A stretch of DNA of 7,491 nucleotides from assembly GCA_016789035.1 (NCBI GenBank), contig JAEUSC010000035.1, positions 1 to 7,491 of the forward strand. The letters are read 5' to 3'. This DNA comes from Candidatus Omnitrophota bacterium (GTDB taxonomy: Bacteria; Omnitrophota; Gorgyraeia; Zapsychrales; Fredricksoniimonadaceae). The notes below the pieces were generated by a model. It was not told where the DNA came from. It saw only the letters and a list, made by a program, of their open reading frames with translations, and ran no database searches. The stretch's first letter is position 1. The number at the start of each line of letters is the position of its first letter. A program made the position numbers and the translations under genes. Shown in pieces: positions 1 to 6,380 of this stretch.

Positions 1-12
1 GGAGTTGCAAAC

Positions 13-906
13 ATGACTAGAATATCAATCACTCTTTTAATGTGTTTCATTTGTACGGGGCTTAATTTTGCATGTGCCGAAGTTAAACCCGATGGGACGG
101 TGAAGAAATATTTTTCCAGCGGCGAGTTGCTAAGCGAGTGGACCGTCACCAATGGCAAAGAAAATGGTCCGGGAAAAACATATTACCGCAACGGAAAAGT
201 CCGCAGTGAGTGGACGTACAAAGATGGTAAGCGCCAAGGGACGTCCAAAGAATATTACGATAGCGGAAAGGTAAAGAGTGAAGCCTTTTACAAGGAAGGC
301 TCGGCGGAAGGCCCGGGCAAAGGGTATTATGAGGACGGACAGGTGTCTGTTGAGGGGATTTACAAAAATGACGGTCGGGACGGTTTATGGAAGGATTATT
401 ACAGAAGCGGAAAATTAGAGAAGGAAACTTTTTATAAGGATGGTAAAGAGGATGGCTTGGTCAAACAGTATTTTGAAAATGGAACCATCATGGCCGAGTA
501 TACATATAAAAACGGAAGGCTGGACGGCTCTTTTAGAAAGTATTTTCCCAATGGTCAGGTGCGCGAGGATTGTCCGTATAGGAACAATGAACAGGAAGTT
601 CCCTGTAAGACGTATAATAAAAATGGACAGCTCAAAGAGCCCACGATGGTTGACAGGTCGTTGGCTGTTTTGCAAGTTGAAGTGATGGGAGATCCGGGGG
701 CCTGCGAAAAGTATTGCTCCCAAAGAGTGAGGGTTATTAAAGTGTTGGTCAATGTCAATCATTACACGTTTCCTGAGTCGATGGATGTGTATTTCTTAAG
801 CACAAAGAACGCAATTCCTAAAGGGAACGGTTTTACAGTCATCCATTTAGATAAATACAATCCGGACAGAGACGATTTGTGGAAATTGGTGGATGAAGGC
901 GGTTAA
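13..906 (+). CDS. Exported MORN/YwqK-like repeat protein
   Basis: This is a 297-residue protein. An N-terminal hydrophobic stretch (residues 4-20) ends at Ala-Cys-Ala before Glu23, so it looks like a signal peptidase I substrate; the Cys21 context (N-F-A-C) is a poor lipobox, so a lipoprotein is less likely. Residues 31-198 are seven consecutive 24-residue units of the pattern K-x-Y-Y/F-x-x-G-x-x-x-x-E-x-x-Y-K-x-G-x-x-x-G, with a partial eighth to about residue 213. This is the MORN-like repeat of the 'toxin-antitoxin YwqK family antitoxin' annotation, where beta-hairpins stack into a solenoid. The C-terminal ~84 residues (from Arg217) are a separate beta-rich domain with Cys231 and Cys235 that I do not recognise. 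GGAG at 1-4 lies 8 nt before the ATG. The repeats do not prove an antitoxin role: an exported protein cannot neutralise a cytoplasmic toxin, so an envelope binding or structural role is more likely. The substrate is unknown. Confidence 0.85.
   Translation: MTRISITLLMCFICTGLNFACAEVKPDGTVKKYFSSGELLSEWTVTNGKENGPGKTYYRNGKVRSEWTYKDGKRQGTSKEYYDSGKVKSEAFYKEGSAEGPGKGYYEDGQVSVEGIYKNDGRDGLWKDYYRSGKLEKETFYKDGKEDGLVKQYFENGTIMAEYTYKNGRLDGSFRKYFPNGQVREDCPYRNNEQEVPCKTYNKNGQLKEPTMVDRSLAVLQVEVMGDPGACEKYCSQRVRVIKVLVNVNHYTFPESMDVYFLSTKNAIPKGNGFTVIHLDKYNPDRDDLWKLVDEGG
103..651 (+). repeat. Tandem 72-nt (24-codon) protein repeats
   Basis: Units start at 103, 175, 247, 319, 391, 463 and 535, with a partial copy from 607. 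Each codes for a Y-Y/F pair near the start, a Gly at position 7, a Glu at about position 12, a Tyr-Lys (or Val-Thr) pair near 15-16 and a Gly near 22. The period is exact, with no indels across seven units. Nucleotide identity between units is modest, so they look like old duplications rather than a recently expanded, unstable array. The seventh and eighth units are the most degenerate. Confidence 0.85.
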
Positions 907-911
907 AGTTT

Positions 912-1490
912 ATGAATTCTAAAATCAATATCAAGAAAACGGAAATCCTTTCTGAGAGCTGGTCTACCCTTAAGAGAATAACTTTTGATTATCAGAAGAA
1001 TAATGGCGATTGGGAAACGCACACCCGGGAATCTTACGATCGCGGCAACGGCGCGGCCATTCTTCTTTATAACCGGGAACGTCGGACCGTAATTTTGACC
1101 CGCCAGTTTCGTCTGCCGACGTATACCAACGGCAACCCCACCGGAATGATGATTGAAGTCTGTGCCGGTGTGTTAGAACAAAGAGAGCCGGAAGAGGCGA
1201 TCAAAAAAGAAACAGAGGAAGAGACGGGGTATCGCATCTCTCATGTGCGCAAAGTGTTTGAGGCTTATATGTCGCCGGGATCAGTGACCGAGATTTTGTA
1301 TTTCTTTCTGGCCGAATATACCAAAGACATGAAAGTCCACGAGGGCGGAGGGATTGATCATGATCAGGAAGATATCGAAGTTTTAGAAATTCCATTTTCG
1401 GAGGCCTTGCGAATGATGGAAACCGGTGAAATCAGAGACGGCAAAACAATGCTTTTGCTTCAGTATGCCCAGATTCATAATTTGATTTAA
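912..1490 (+). CDS. nudK: Nudix hydrolase, GDP-mannose pyrophosphatase type
   Basis: This 192-residue cytoplasmic enzyme has the length of E. coli NudK (191), and the sequence tracks that family along its whole length. An N-terminal beta domain carries Y-D-R-G-N-G-A near residues 42-48, followed by R-Q-F-R near 64-67. The Nudix box is at 85-107, with core K-E-T-E-E-E-T-G; Glu100, Glu103 and Glu104 would bind the metal. A Y-M-S-P-G loop near 119-123 follows, then an acidic D-Q-E-D-I-E-V stretch near 151-157 and a G-E-I-R-D-G-K-T motif near the end. NudK cleaves GDP-mannose to GMP and mannose 1-phosphate; the broader YffH/AdpP subfamily also includes ADP-ribose pyrophosphatases, so the substrate is inferred. 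The gene lies 5 nt after the repeat-protein stop, with GAAGG at 895-899 inside that gene, suggesting translational coupling. It is unusual for a sugar-nucleotide enzyme to sit between two exported proteins. Confidence 0.88.
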   Translation: MNSKINIKKTEILSESWSTLKRITFDYQKNNGDWETHTRESYDRGNGAAILLYNRERRTVILTRQFRLPTYTNGNPTGMMIEVCAGVLEQREPEEAIKKETEEETGYRISHVRKVFEAYMSPGSVTEILYFFLAEYTKDMKVHEGGGIDHDQEDIEVLEIPFSEALRMMETGEIRDGKTMLLLQYAQIHNLI

Positions 1491-1499
1491 TGATACTTT

Positions 1500-1504
1500 G
1501 GAGG
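1500..1504 (+). promoter_or_regulatory. Ribosome binding site fixing the start of the FecR/PAN gene
   Basis: GGAGG lies 6 nt before the ATG at 1511. An in-frame ATG at 1490 overlaps the nudK stop but has no Shine-Dalgarno at proper distance and would add seven residues, including a Trp and an Arg, ahead of the signal peptide. The site therefore decides for 1511. Confidence 0.8.
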
Positions 1505-1510
1505 TCATCA

Positions 1511-4500
1511 ATGGTTCAAAAGTTTTGTCTTTCCGTGCTGGCTCTTTTGGTGTTGGTTGTGGCGGGGCCCGCTTGCGCCCGCGCTGATTTTCAGTTGGTT
1601 AAAACCGAGCGGATGCAGAAAAATTTATCACCCGGTTGGGGGCAGTTTAATGAAGCCGGCGGACAGGCGATCTATAGCAATGTTGCCGAAGATACCGGGG
1701 TTTATTACGCGTGGAGCATTCCCCAAACGCTGACCTCTACCGGTGTGACATTCGACATGAGCGCGGAGGCCAGAAAAGGAAAAGGTTATCCCGAGGCGGG
1801 CATCTCAGTTGAAACCAATTATGATGCCAGGATCAAAGGCGATTTGAGCCGTATCAATTTTAAAGGCGAACCGATGCAGGTCACGCGGCAGTCCAGAAGC
1901 GGAAAAATCATTCCGCCGGTCAAAGCCAAGGAATTTGCCATTACCGTCCGTTTGGGAACGGTCACCGGAGAAGATGCGGTTGTGGTCTATACCTACAGCG
2001 GGAATGCTGCGCCAGCCGCGCCGGCTGCCGCGGCCTCTTTAAATGGAGATCTGAATGTCACCACATCTCAGCTCAAATCAAGCGACACCATCCATGGTTT
2101 ATTAAAGGTGAATGCCTCGGGCATTCCCAACATCGACGCAGAACTCGAATTCACAGCATTCCTGACGACCTATACCGCGACGGATGCGATCGAAGATTTC
2201 GCATCGGACTATGCCAATTATCTGACCGAGGGCGGGACATACACCAATGAACGGGTGAAATACCGCACGACGGAATACCGTCACAGCAAGGCCCACAACG
2301 GGCTCAATGAATATAAACTTGAAGAGATCCTTCCTGTCAAAATCCCTGCCGGCTTGGACCAGGGTGAGTATTTGCTCATTGTTTTTATTCGTCTGAAAGA
2401 TTCCAAAGTCATGACCACAGCCCGCGCCGGTGTTGATCTGACCAATAATCCCAAAATTATTTCACTTGTGCAGCCCGCCAAGATCACTCCCGAGGAAGGT
2501 TTTCAGGGAGATAATTTTTATTTGGAACTTAAATATGCGGTGGAAGGGATCCCTCTGGACACGAGTGTTAATTTGCGTGTGCGCGGCAATGTGACCGGCC
2601 CGGACCCCATTGGTGTGCCGGAACAAAATCTTAACCTGGGAAATACCCAAGATCAGGGGAACAAGACTTATAAAAAGACCGGTGAGGTAACGCTAGGAAC
2701 GGATGATATCCGTGAAGCGGGTGATTATGTTTGGCATTACACCATTTATGCCGGTGACGGTTTTGCGCCTTTCGACGGGGAAATCAAATTTAAAGTGAAG
2801 GCCGGTGTCGCAAACGCGGGTGCTCCTGTCGACGGGGTGCCTGGCGAGATCCGGATTGACGGGATCGGCAAAGACACTCTTGAGATCGATTCCGGTTCAG
2901 GATGGACGCAAATCAAAAACGGTGATGTGATTCCCGTTGGAAAATTTCCAAAAGGGATTGCGGTACGTACGAACGCGACCGAGCCGGTCCTAAAATTTCC
3001 AGATGGACGCAGGGTCCGCTTAAGTGAAGGAACCGAGATCATTTTGCGCGGCGATAAAGGAGATGCCGCGCTTAACCGTGGAAAAGTCAATGTGATCGGT
3101 GGTGATGGATCATCAGCCAAGGCGCAGATTTCAACCCCGACTGCCGATATTATGGAAGTCGGAACGATCTTTAGCGTTTCCTATGATGCGAATACAGGGG
3201 CCACGGTGGTTGATGTCCAACAGGGCGAAGTTTTAGTGACGCCCAAGAATCCCAAGGTCCCGCCGGTGCGTCTTAAAGTCGGAGACAAAGCCAAATTTGG
3301 TGACCTGGCAGATATTGCCACCAACACGGCGTCGGGTATGACCGGGATCATTGATACGGTTTCTCCCGCCGTGGGTGCCGAAGTAACTCCGGGCGGAAAA
3401 CCATTTGAAGACAGGCTGCGTCATTTGTTTAATTCCCAGAATGTTTCTGACGATGTTGTCTACGACACGTTTGCCGCGATGTCACTGATCATTGCCAAAC
3501 GCGCGCTGCCAGGTTCCTGTTACAAGGATGATCCGTATGTGCATTATCCGACCTTTGACGCGCATCGCAAATACGCTACCGAAAAAGGTAGGTCCAAGAG
3601 CGCGAATAATCTCGTGTGGAAGATAGGCGCCAGTCTGGATTGTCTTTCCAATCAGGCAGACAAGGATGCTTTGATCGCTGAGCTGACCGAAGTTTTGCGT
3701 CAGGCGGAAAACGGTTCTGTGACGCGTGTGGCTGATTTATCTTCAGGCGGGGGAATTTCCGCAGATCTTTCCTCGGTCGCCGGCATCTACCGCTGGGATT
3801 GGGCGACTAGCGGCGAACCCGTCGATCAGGGAGCAACCGCAACATTAAATGTCGACGGCACAATGACTTCGTCGTACGGTCATAGCGGAAAGTGGAAGAT
3901 AGAAAACGGTGTCGTCTATTTGGATTGGGGCAGTGTCGGCACCAATGACCTTCACGCGACCGCTGATCCCAATGTCCTGGAAGGAAAGAATCAGAACGGG
4001 GCGAGGATCCGCGCCATCAAAAAGACAGCTTACAATTTCGGCAAGAATCCGATTAATGCCTCCGCCGTTCCCGGCGTGTGGAAATGGGACTGGAACAAGG
4101 CCGGAGAACCGGTTGATCAGGGCGCGGGCGTGACTTTTTTTCCGGACGGAACAATCACATCGACTTACGCCGGTTATTACGGCACCTGGAAGGTCAGCGG
4201 CGGAAAGATCGACATCGTGTGGTTAAATGTGAATCAGACGAACGCTCTGTATTCAACCTCAGACCCGAATGTATTAGAGGGGTGGGGGCAGTTCGGCGAA
4301 CGCATCCGCGCCACCAAAAAGGATTCTATTGCCTCACAGAATCCTTCGTATGAGTACGGCATTGACCGCCCGGGCTGGGATTACAATCATTTTTCTTTGG
4401 CAGGTGCGAATCCGGATTTGTGTTTCGAGCGTTGCCGGCAGGAAGAGGCGTGCCGCGCTTTCACTTATGTGAAGCCCGGTTATCAGGGGCCGGAGCCCAT

Positions 4501-4576
4501 GTGCTGGCTCAAGAATTCAGTCCCGCCGCAAGCCAAGGGCGCGGACTTTGCAGTGTCCGGCGTTGTCAGGCCGTAA
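1511..4576 (+). CDS. Large exported FecR-domain protein with lipocalin-like repeats and PAN domain
   Basis: This is a 1021-residue protein. A signal peptide (hydrophobic residues 5-20) ends near Ala-Cys-Ala or Ala-Arg-Ala, at 21-25. A beta-rich domain follows (about 26-162), then an Ala/Pro linker (165-176), two Ig-like beta segments (about 177-312 and 313-432) and a FecR domain (about 443-600). The FecR part has the usual K-F-P-D-G-R-x-V-R-L and V-x-V-x-Q-G-E-V stretches and L-K-V-G-D-K-A near its end. A largely helical segment with Cys670 and Cys711 (about 630-745) precedes two W-rich lipocalin-like units (754-838 and 851-937). A PAN/Apple domain closes the protein (about 943-1021; Cys971, Cys975, Cys981, Cys998). 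FecR domains outside FecIR systems commonly occur in secreted or periplasmic multi-domain proteins, and PAN domains bind protein or carbohydrate. No transmembrane anchor is seen after the signal peptide. I infer an extracellular or periplasmic binding or adhesive role; no catalytic site is visible. It lies 20 nt after nudK. Confidence 0.85.
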   Translation: MVQKFCLSVLALLVLVVAGPACARADFQLVKTERMQKNLSPGWGQFNEAGGQAIYSNVAEDTGVYYAWSIPQTLTSTGVTFDMSAEARKGKGYPEAGISVETNYDARIKGDLSRINFKGEPMQVTRQSRSGKIIPPVKAKEFAITVRLGTVTGEDAVVVYTYSGNAAPAAPAAAASLNGDLNVTTSQLKSSDTIHGLLKVNASGIPNIDAELEFTAFLTTYTATDAIEDFASDYANYLTEGGTYTNERVKYRTTEYRHSKAHNGLNEYKLEEILPVKIPAGLDQGEYLLIVFIRLKDSKVMTTARAGVDLTNNPKIISLVQPAKITPEEGFQGDNFYLELKYAVEGIPLDTSVNLRVRGNVTGPDPIGVPEQNLNLGNTQDQGNKTYKKTGEVTLGTDDIREAGDYVWHYTIYAGDGFAPFDGEIKFKVKAGVANAGAPVDGVPGEIRIDGIGKDTLEIDSGSGWTQIKNGDVIPVGKFPKGIAVRTNATEPVLKFPDGRRVRLSEGTEIILRGDKGDAALNRGKVNVIGGDGSSAKAQISTPTADIMEVGTIFSVSYDANTGATVVDVQQGEVLVTPKNPKVPPVRLKVGDKAKFGDLADIATNTASGMTGIIDTVSPAVGAEVTPGGKPFEDRLRHLFNSQNVSDDVVYDTFAAMSLIIAKRALPGSCYKDDPYVHYPTFDAHRKYATEKGRSKSANNLVWKIGASLDCLSNQADKDALIAELTEVLRQAENGSVTRVADLSSGGGISADLSSVAGIYRWDWATSGEPVDQGATATLNVDGTMTSSYGHSGKWKIENGVVYLDWGSVGTNDLHATADPNVLEGKNQNGARIRAIKKTAYNFGKNPINASAVPGVWKWDWNKAGEPVDQGAGVTFFPDGTITSTYAGYYGTWKVSGGKIDIVWLNVNQTNALYSTSDPNVLEGWGQFGERIRATKKDSIASQNPSYEYGIDRPGWDYNHFSLAGANPDLCFERCRQEEACRAFTYVKPGYQGPEPMCWLKNSVPPQAKGADFAVSGVVRP
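3770..4024 (+). repeat. Lipocalin-like unit, copy 1
   Basis: This 85-codon unit inside the large FecR protein starts S-S-V-A-G-I-Y-R-W-D-W and ends R-I-R-A-I-K-K. It shares G-E-P-V-D-Q-G-A, D-G-T-x-T-S-x-Y, a G-x-W-K turn and D-P-N-V-L-E-G with copy 2. The alternating Trp/Gly pattern resembles the short bacterial beta-barrel units of the form 'G-x-W-x-W ... D-G-T ... G-x-W-K ... L-x-G-x-x-x-x-G'. Confidence 0.8.
4061..4321 (+). repeat. Lipocalin-like unit, copy 2
   Basis: This 87-codon second copy starts S-A-V-P-G-V-W-K-W-D-W and ends R-I-R-A-T-K-K. By eye about half its residues match copy 1, with a two-residue insertion near Y-A-G-Y-Y-G. The 12-codon linker between the copies (4025-4060) carries no motif. 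The divergence shows that the duplication is not recent. Confidence 0.8.
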
Positions 4577-5594
4577 GGATGCGACGTGCGTCGGAAGAAT
4601 GGATCAATTGGTTGGCATAATACGGTGCCCAGAGAATGCCTTTAGAGGCAAAGCCGTTAAAGATCGCTAAACGTGGATTCGACGGGTGAAAGGCCATGAC
4701 CGGTTTAGGATTTAGCATGACCGGACGGACAGCGGCCCAGGCGTTAAGGACGCGCACTGTCGATGGGATAAAATCGTTAAGCCCTTTGAGGATGGTTTTT
4801 TGTCCTTCGTCAGTCGTCTGGGTATTGATATTCTCACGGTCATAGGTGGAACCTGCCAGGTATGATGCATCGTCCTGAGGTAAGCACCATTGCTGCTGGC
4901 AGAGGATGGCATCCGGTAATGCAGCCGCATCAAAGGCAATGCGAAGGATTTCTCCTTTGGCAAAATTATACGGGAGATCTTTGAACCAGGGATTGCCTTT
5001 GGCCTTGAATCCTTCGCAGAAAATGACGGCGCCAAACAGTTGGTTTTTCCAGCTGACGCCGTGTTCTTTGATGATGAGATCGTCGTAACGGAGCTCTTCT
5101 TCAACGAGTATTTGACGGTCAATCAAATAGCGTTTAAGTGCGGTTAACAGCCGGTATGTCTGAAGGTAGCCGCCTTGGGCAATTGTAAGTGTTCCGAAAG
5201 GATCAATGAGTCCGTTGCCATAGTATCCGGGTTCGTGAAGCCCGCTGATGTAAGGTTGTGCTGAGGTGAGGTTCTGAAGATAACGGGCGCGCTCGAATTC
5301 TTCGCGGCTTCGTAAAACGCGGATAATGGGTTTGGGAACAAAAAGCTCAATACCGAGATCGGCGCTCATTTGATCGTAGGTCGCCAGGGCGGATTTAAAG
5401 AACAGATCAAATTGAGGAAGGACCGCCAGACGCTGGCCGGTAATGGGATTGATGATCCCGGCGCTGATGATGGTTGAGGATTCCCGGTGGTTGTCATCCG
5501 CAACCGTGATGCTGTGTCCCGCTTTGAGCAAGTGCCAGGCCAGGACGCTGCCGGCAATTCCCTGACCGACGATAAGGATTTTCTGTGATGACAT
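4566..5594 (-). CDS. FAD-dependent oxidoreductase (DAO family)
   Basis: This 342-residue flavoprotein has an N-terminal Rossmann motif G-Q-G-I-A-G at residues 10-15 after a beta strand (K-I-L-I-V), with an acidic residue near Asp33 to hold the adenosine ribose. S-A-G-I-I-N-P-I-T-G-Q-R near 45-56 is the second FAD contact of this group. The C-terminus has N-A-W-A-A-V-R-P (from 284) and N-G-F-A-S-K-G-I-L-W-A-P-Y-Y-A (from 313), the conserved flavin-binding end of DAO proteins related to glycine oxidase and the C-terminal half of MnmC. DAO enzymes oxidise amines or amino acids; the substrate here cannot be read. The length is normal for the small (~350 aa) form. Its stop overlaps the convergent FecR/PAN gene by 11 bp. 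No Shine-Dalgarno precedes the ATG, but a promoter lies just upstream, so translation is probably leaderless. Confidence 0.88.
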   Translation of the reverse strand: MSSQKILIVGQGIAGSVLAWHLLKAGHSITVADDNHRESSTIISAGIINPITGQRLAVLPQFDLFFKSALATYDQMSADLGIELFVPKPIIRVLRSREEFERARYLQNLTSAQPYISGLHEPGYYGNGLIDPFGTLTIAQGGYLQTYRLLTALKRYLIDRQILVEEELRYDDLIIKEHGVSWKNQLFGAVIFCEGFKAKGNPWFKDLPYNFAKGEILRIAFDAAALPDAILCQQQWCLPQDDASYLAGSTYDRENINTQTTDEGQKTILKGLNDFIPSTVRVLNAWAAVRPVMLNPKPVMAFHPSNPRLAIFNGFASKGILWAPYYANQLIHSSDARRILTA

Positions 5595-5602
5595 AGGGAG
5601 TC

Positions 5603-5630
5603 ATCATATCACGGGCGTTGATTGTGTCCA
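5603..5630 (-). promoter_or_regulatory. Predicted sigma70-type promoter of the FAD oxidoreductase
   Basis: Read on the minus strand, TGGACA (5630-5625) is followed by a 16-nt spacer and TATGAT (5608-5603); each hexamer matches five of six consensus positions. The expected start point, about 7 nt downstream near 5596, is only 1-3 nt before the ATG at 5594. That leaves no room for a ribosome binding site, and none is seen. Confidence 0.5.
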
Positions 5631-5673
5631 GGATGGGGAACGTCATCTCTTCATTTCTTAGAAGGAAAATGAT

Positions 5674-6156
5674 ATGGAAAAAACAAAAATCGATCCGCGA
5701 GTTTCCATCGGCCATGTGCATTTGAAGGTTGCTGATTTGGAGCGGGCGGTCAAATTTTACTGCGGTGTTCTTGGTTTTGAGCTGCAGCAAAGGTTTGGCT
5801 CACAGGCCGCGTTTGTTTCGGCCGGCGGGTATCATCATCACATCGGCCTGAACACATGGGAAAGCCAGGATGGTCTGCCTCCGTCGGCAGGGACGACGGG
5901 ATTGTATCATCTGGCCATACTGTACCCGGACCGGGCTTCTTTGGCCGATGTTTTGCAACGGGTCCTTGAGGCCGGTATTGCCATCGACGGTGCGGCGGAT
6001 CACGGAGTAAGCGAAGCCATCTATCTGCGTGACCCCGATAATAACGGAATAGAGCTATACCGTGACCGTCCGCGTGAAGAGTGGCCGCGCACTCCCGCTG
6101 GCGAGCTTGCGATGTATACGCGTCCGCTTGATGTCGAGGCGTTGTTAAATGAGTAA
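5674..6156 (+). CDS. VOC-family (glyoxalase/extradiol dioxygenase-like) protein
   Basis: This 160-residue cytoplasmic protein consists of two paired beta-alpha-beta-beta-beta modules. Module 1 begins G-H-V-H-L-K-V-A-D-L at 13-22 and includes G-G-Y-H-H-H-I-G-L-N at 51-60. Module 2 begins G-L-Y-H-L-A-I-L at 76-83, with Y-L-R-D-P-D-N-N-G-I-E-L-Y at 117-129. Likely metal ligands are His14 (or His16), His79 and Glu127, the usual His/His/Glu set of VOC metalloenzymes. The motifs resemble both halves of the two-domain catechol 2,3-dioxygenase CatE of Bacillus, but only one domain is present, so it would act as a dimer. Substrate is unknown: ring cleavage, glyoxalase or resistance roles all occur in the superfamily. 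AGAAGGA at 5660-5666 lies 7 nt before the ATG, which fixes the start. It is divergent from the FAD oxidoreductase with 79 nt between them, but no shared pathway can be shown. Confidence 0.87.
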   Translation: MEKTKIDPRVSIGHVHLKVADLERAVKFYCGVLGFELQQRFGSQAAFVSAGGYHHHIGLNTWESQDGLPPSAGTTGLYHLAILYPDRASLADVLQRVLEAGIAIDGAADHGVSEAIYLRDPDNNGIELYRDRPREEWPRTPAGELAMYTRPLDVEALLNE

Positions 6157-6181
6157 TACGCAGAAAAAAGTGGTGCCCTAT

Positions 6182-6195
6182 AACGGAAAACCGTT
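6182..6195. repeat. Short perfect inverted repeat downstream of the VOC gene
   Basis: AACGG-AAAA-CCGTT forms a 5-bp stem with a 4-nt loop. It sits 25 nt after the VOC stop and just upstream of the promoter-like hexamers of the zeta module. There is no T-run after it, so it is not a standard intrinsic terminator on the plus strand. It could be a weak terminator, an operator for the module, or chance. Confidence 0.35.
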
Positions 6196-6197
6196 GA

Positions 6198-6226
6198 TTG
6201 CCAATTTCTATAATTGAAGCTATACT
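6198..6226 (+). promoter_or_regulatory. Predicted promoter of the zeta-toxin-like module
   Basis: TTGCCA (6198-6203) and TATACT (6221-6226) are separated by 17 nt, each matching five of six consensus positions. Transcription would start near 6233, almost on the ATG at 6235, again suggesting a leaderless first ORF. A perfect TATAAT at 6209-6214 overlaps the spacer, but its -35 position reads GAAAAC, so it is less likely. Confidence 0.45.
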
Positions 6227-6234
6227 TGCCCAAT

Positions 6235-6375
6235 ATGATTAAGCCTAATCCAGACAACTTAACGCAGAATCAAGCCGATGTTCTCAGTTTCATGACTTCC
6301 AAGAAAGTTTTTGTTGAGACGTATGGTTGGCTGATGGGTGCACTACTATACGACTTTTATTCTATTCTTGAGTAA
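6235..6375 (+). CDS. Small ORF (46 aa) preceding the zeta-like kinase; possible antitoxin-side gene
   Basis: The 46-codon frame opens with ATG just after a plausible promoter and ends 5 nt before the kinase start, which is operon-like spacing. The product begins M-I-K-P-N-P-D-N-L-T and ends in an amphipathic, Trp/Tyr-rich segment, V-E-T-Y-G-W-L-M-G-A-L-L-Y-D-F-Y. This could be a short helix that docks on a partner. No Shine-Dalgarno is seen, so translation would be leaderless or weak. I do not recognise a named family. Position suggests an antitoxin or accessory subunit, but it is much shorter than epsilon or PezA antitoxins and has no visible helix-turn-helix. It may also be a truncated remnant, like the damaged genes that follow. 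Confidence 0.5.
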   Translation: MIKPNPDNLTQNQADVLSFMTSKKVFVETYGWLMGALLYDFYSILE

Positions 6376-6380
6376 GGTTT

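Noticed and set aside
103..651. Regular 72-nt period considered as a CRISPR or DNA-level satellite
   Set aside because: The period is an exact multiple of three, stays in frame, and is conserved in protein rather than in DNA. There are no identical repeats with unique spacers.
415..762. 115-codon minus-strand frame with hydrophobic stretches
   Set aside because: It is antisense to the 24-residue repeats; its regular Ile/Phe/Leu pattern is the complement of the repeat codons, so the hydrophobicity is a by-product.
1490..1510. Earlier ATG overlapping the nudK stop as start of the large gene
   Set aside because: It adds seven residues before a normal signal peptide and lacks a ribosome site; GGAGG at 1500-1504 points to ATG 1511.
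2746..3120. 124-codon open frame on the minus strand
   Set aside because: It lies wholly opposite the FecR region of the large gene, whose protein pattern is clear. The minus product is rich in Pro/Ser with no motif, and there is no convincing ribosome binding site. It is a shadow frame.
2842..3305. FecR domain as part of a FecI/FecR iron-signalling system
   Set aside because: There is no ECF sigma gene beside it, no single cytoplasm-to-periplasm transmembrane helix before the domain, and no TonB receptor in the window. The domain sits inside a secreted multi-domain protein.
4582..4593. CGACG-TG-CGTCG palindrome as a terminator between the convergent genes
   Set aside because: The loop is too small for the full stem, no T-run follows on either strand, and it lies inside the FAD oxidoreductase reading frame.
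5494..5790. 98-codon open frame on the minus strand across the intergenic region and VOC start
   Set aside because: It overlaps both the FAD oxidoreductase start and the VOC start, has no recognisable motif, and conflicts with two well-supported genes.
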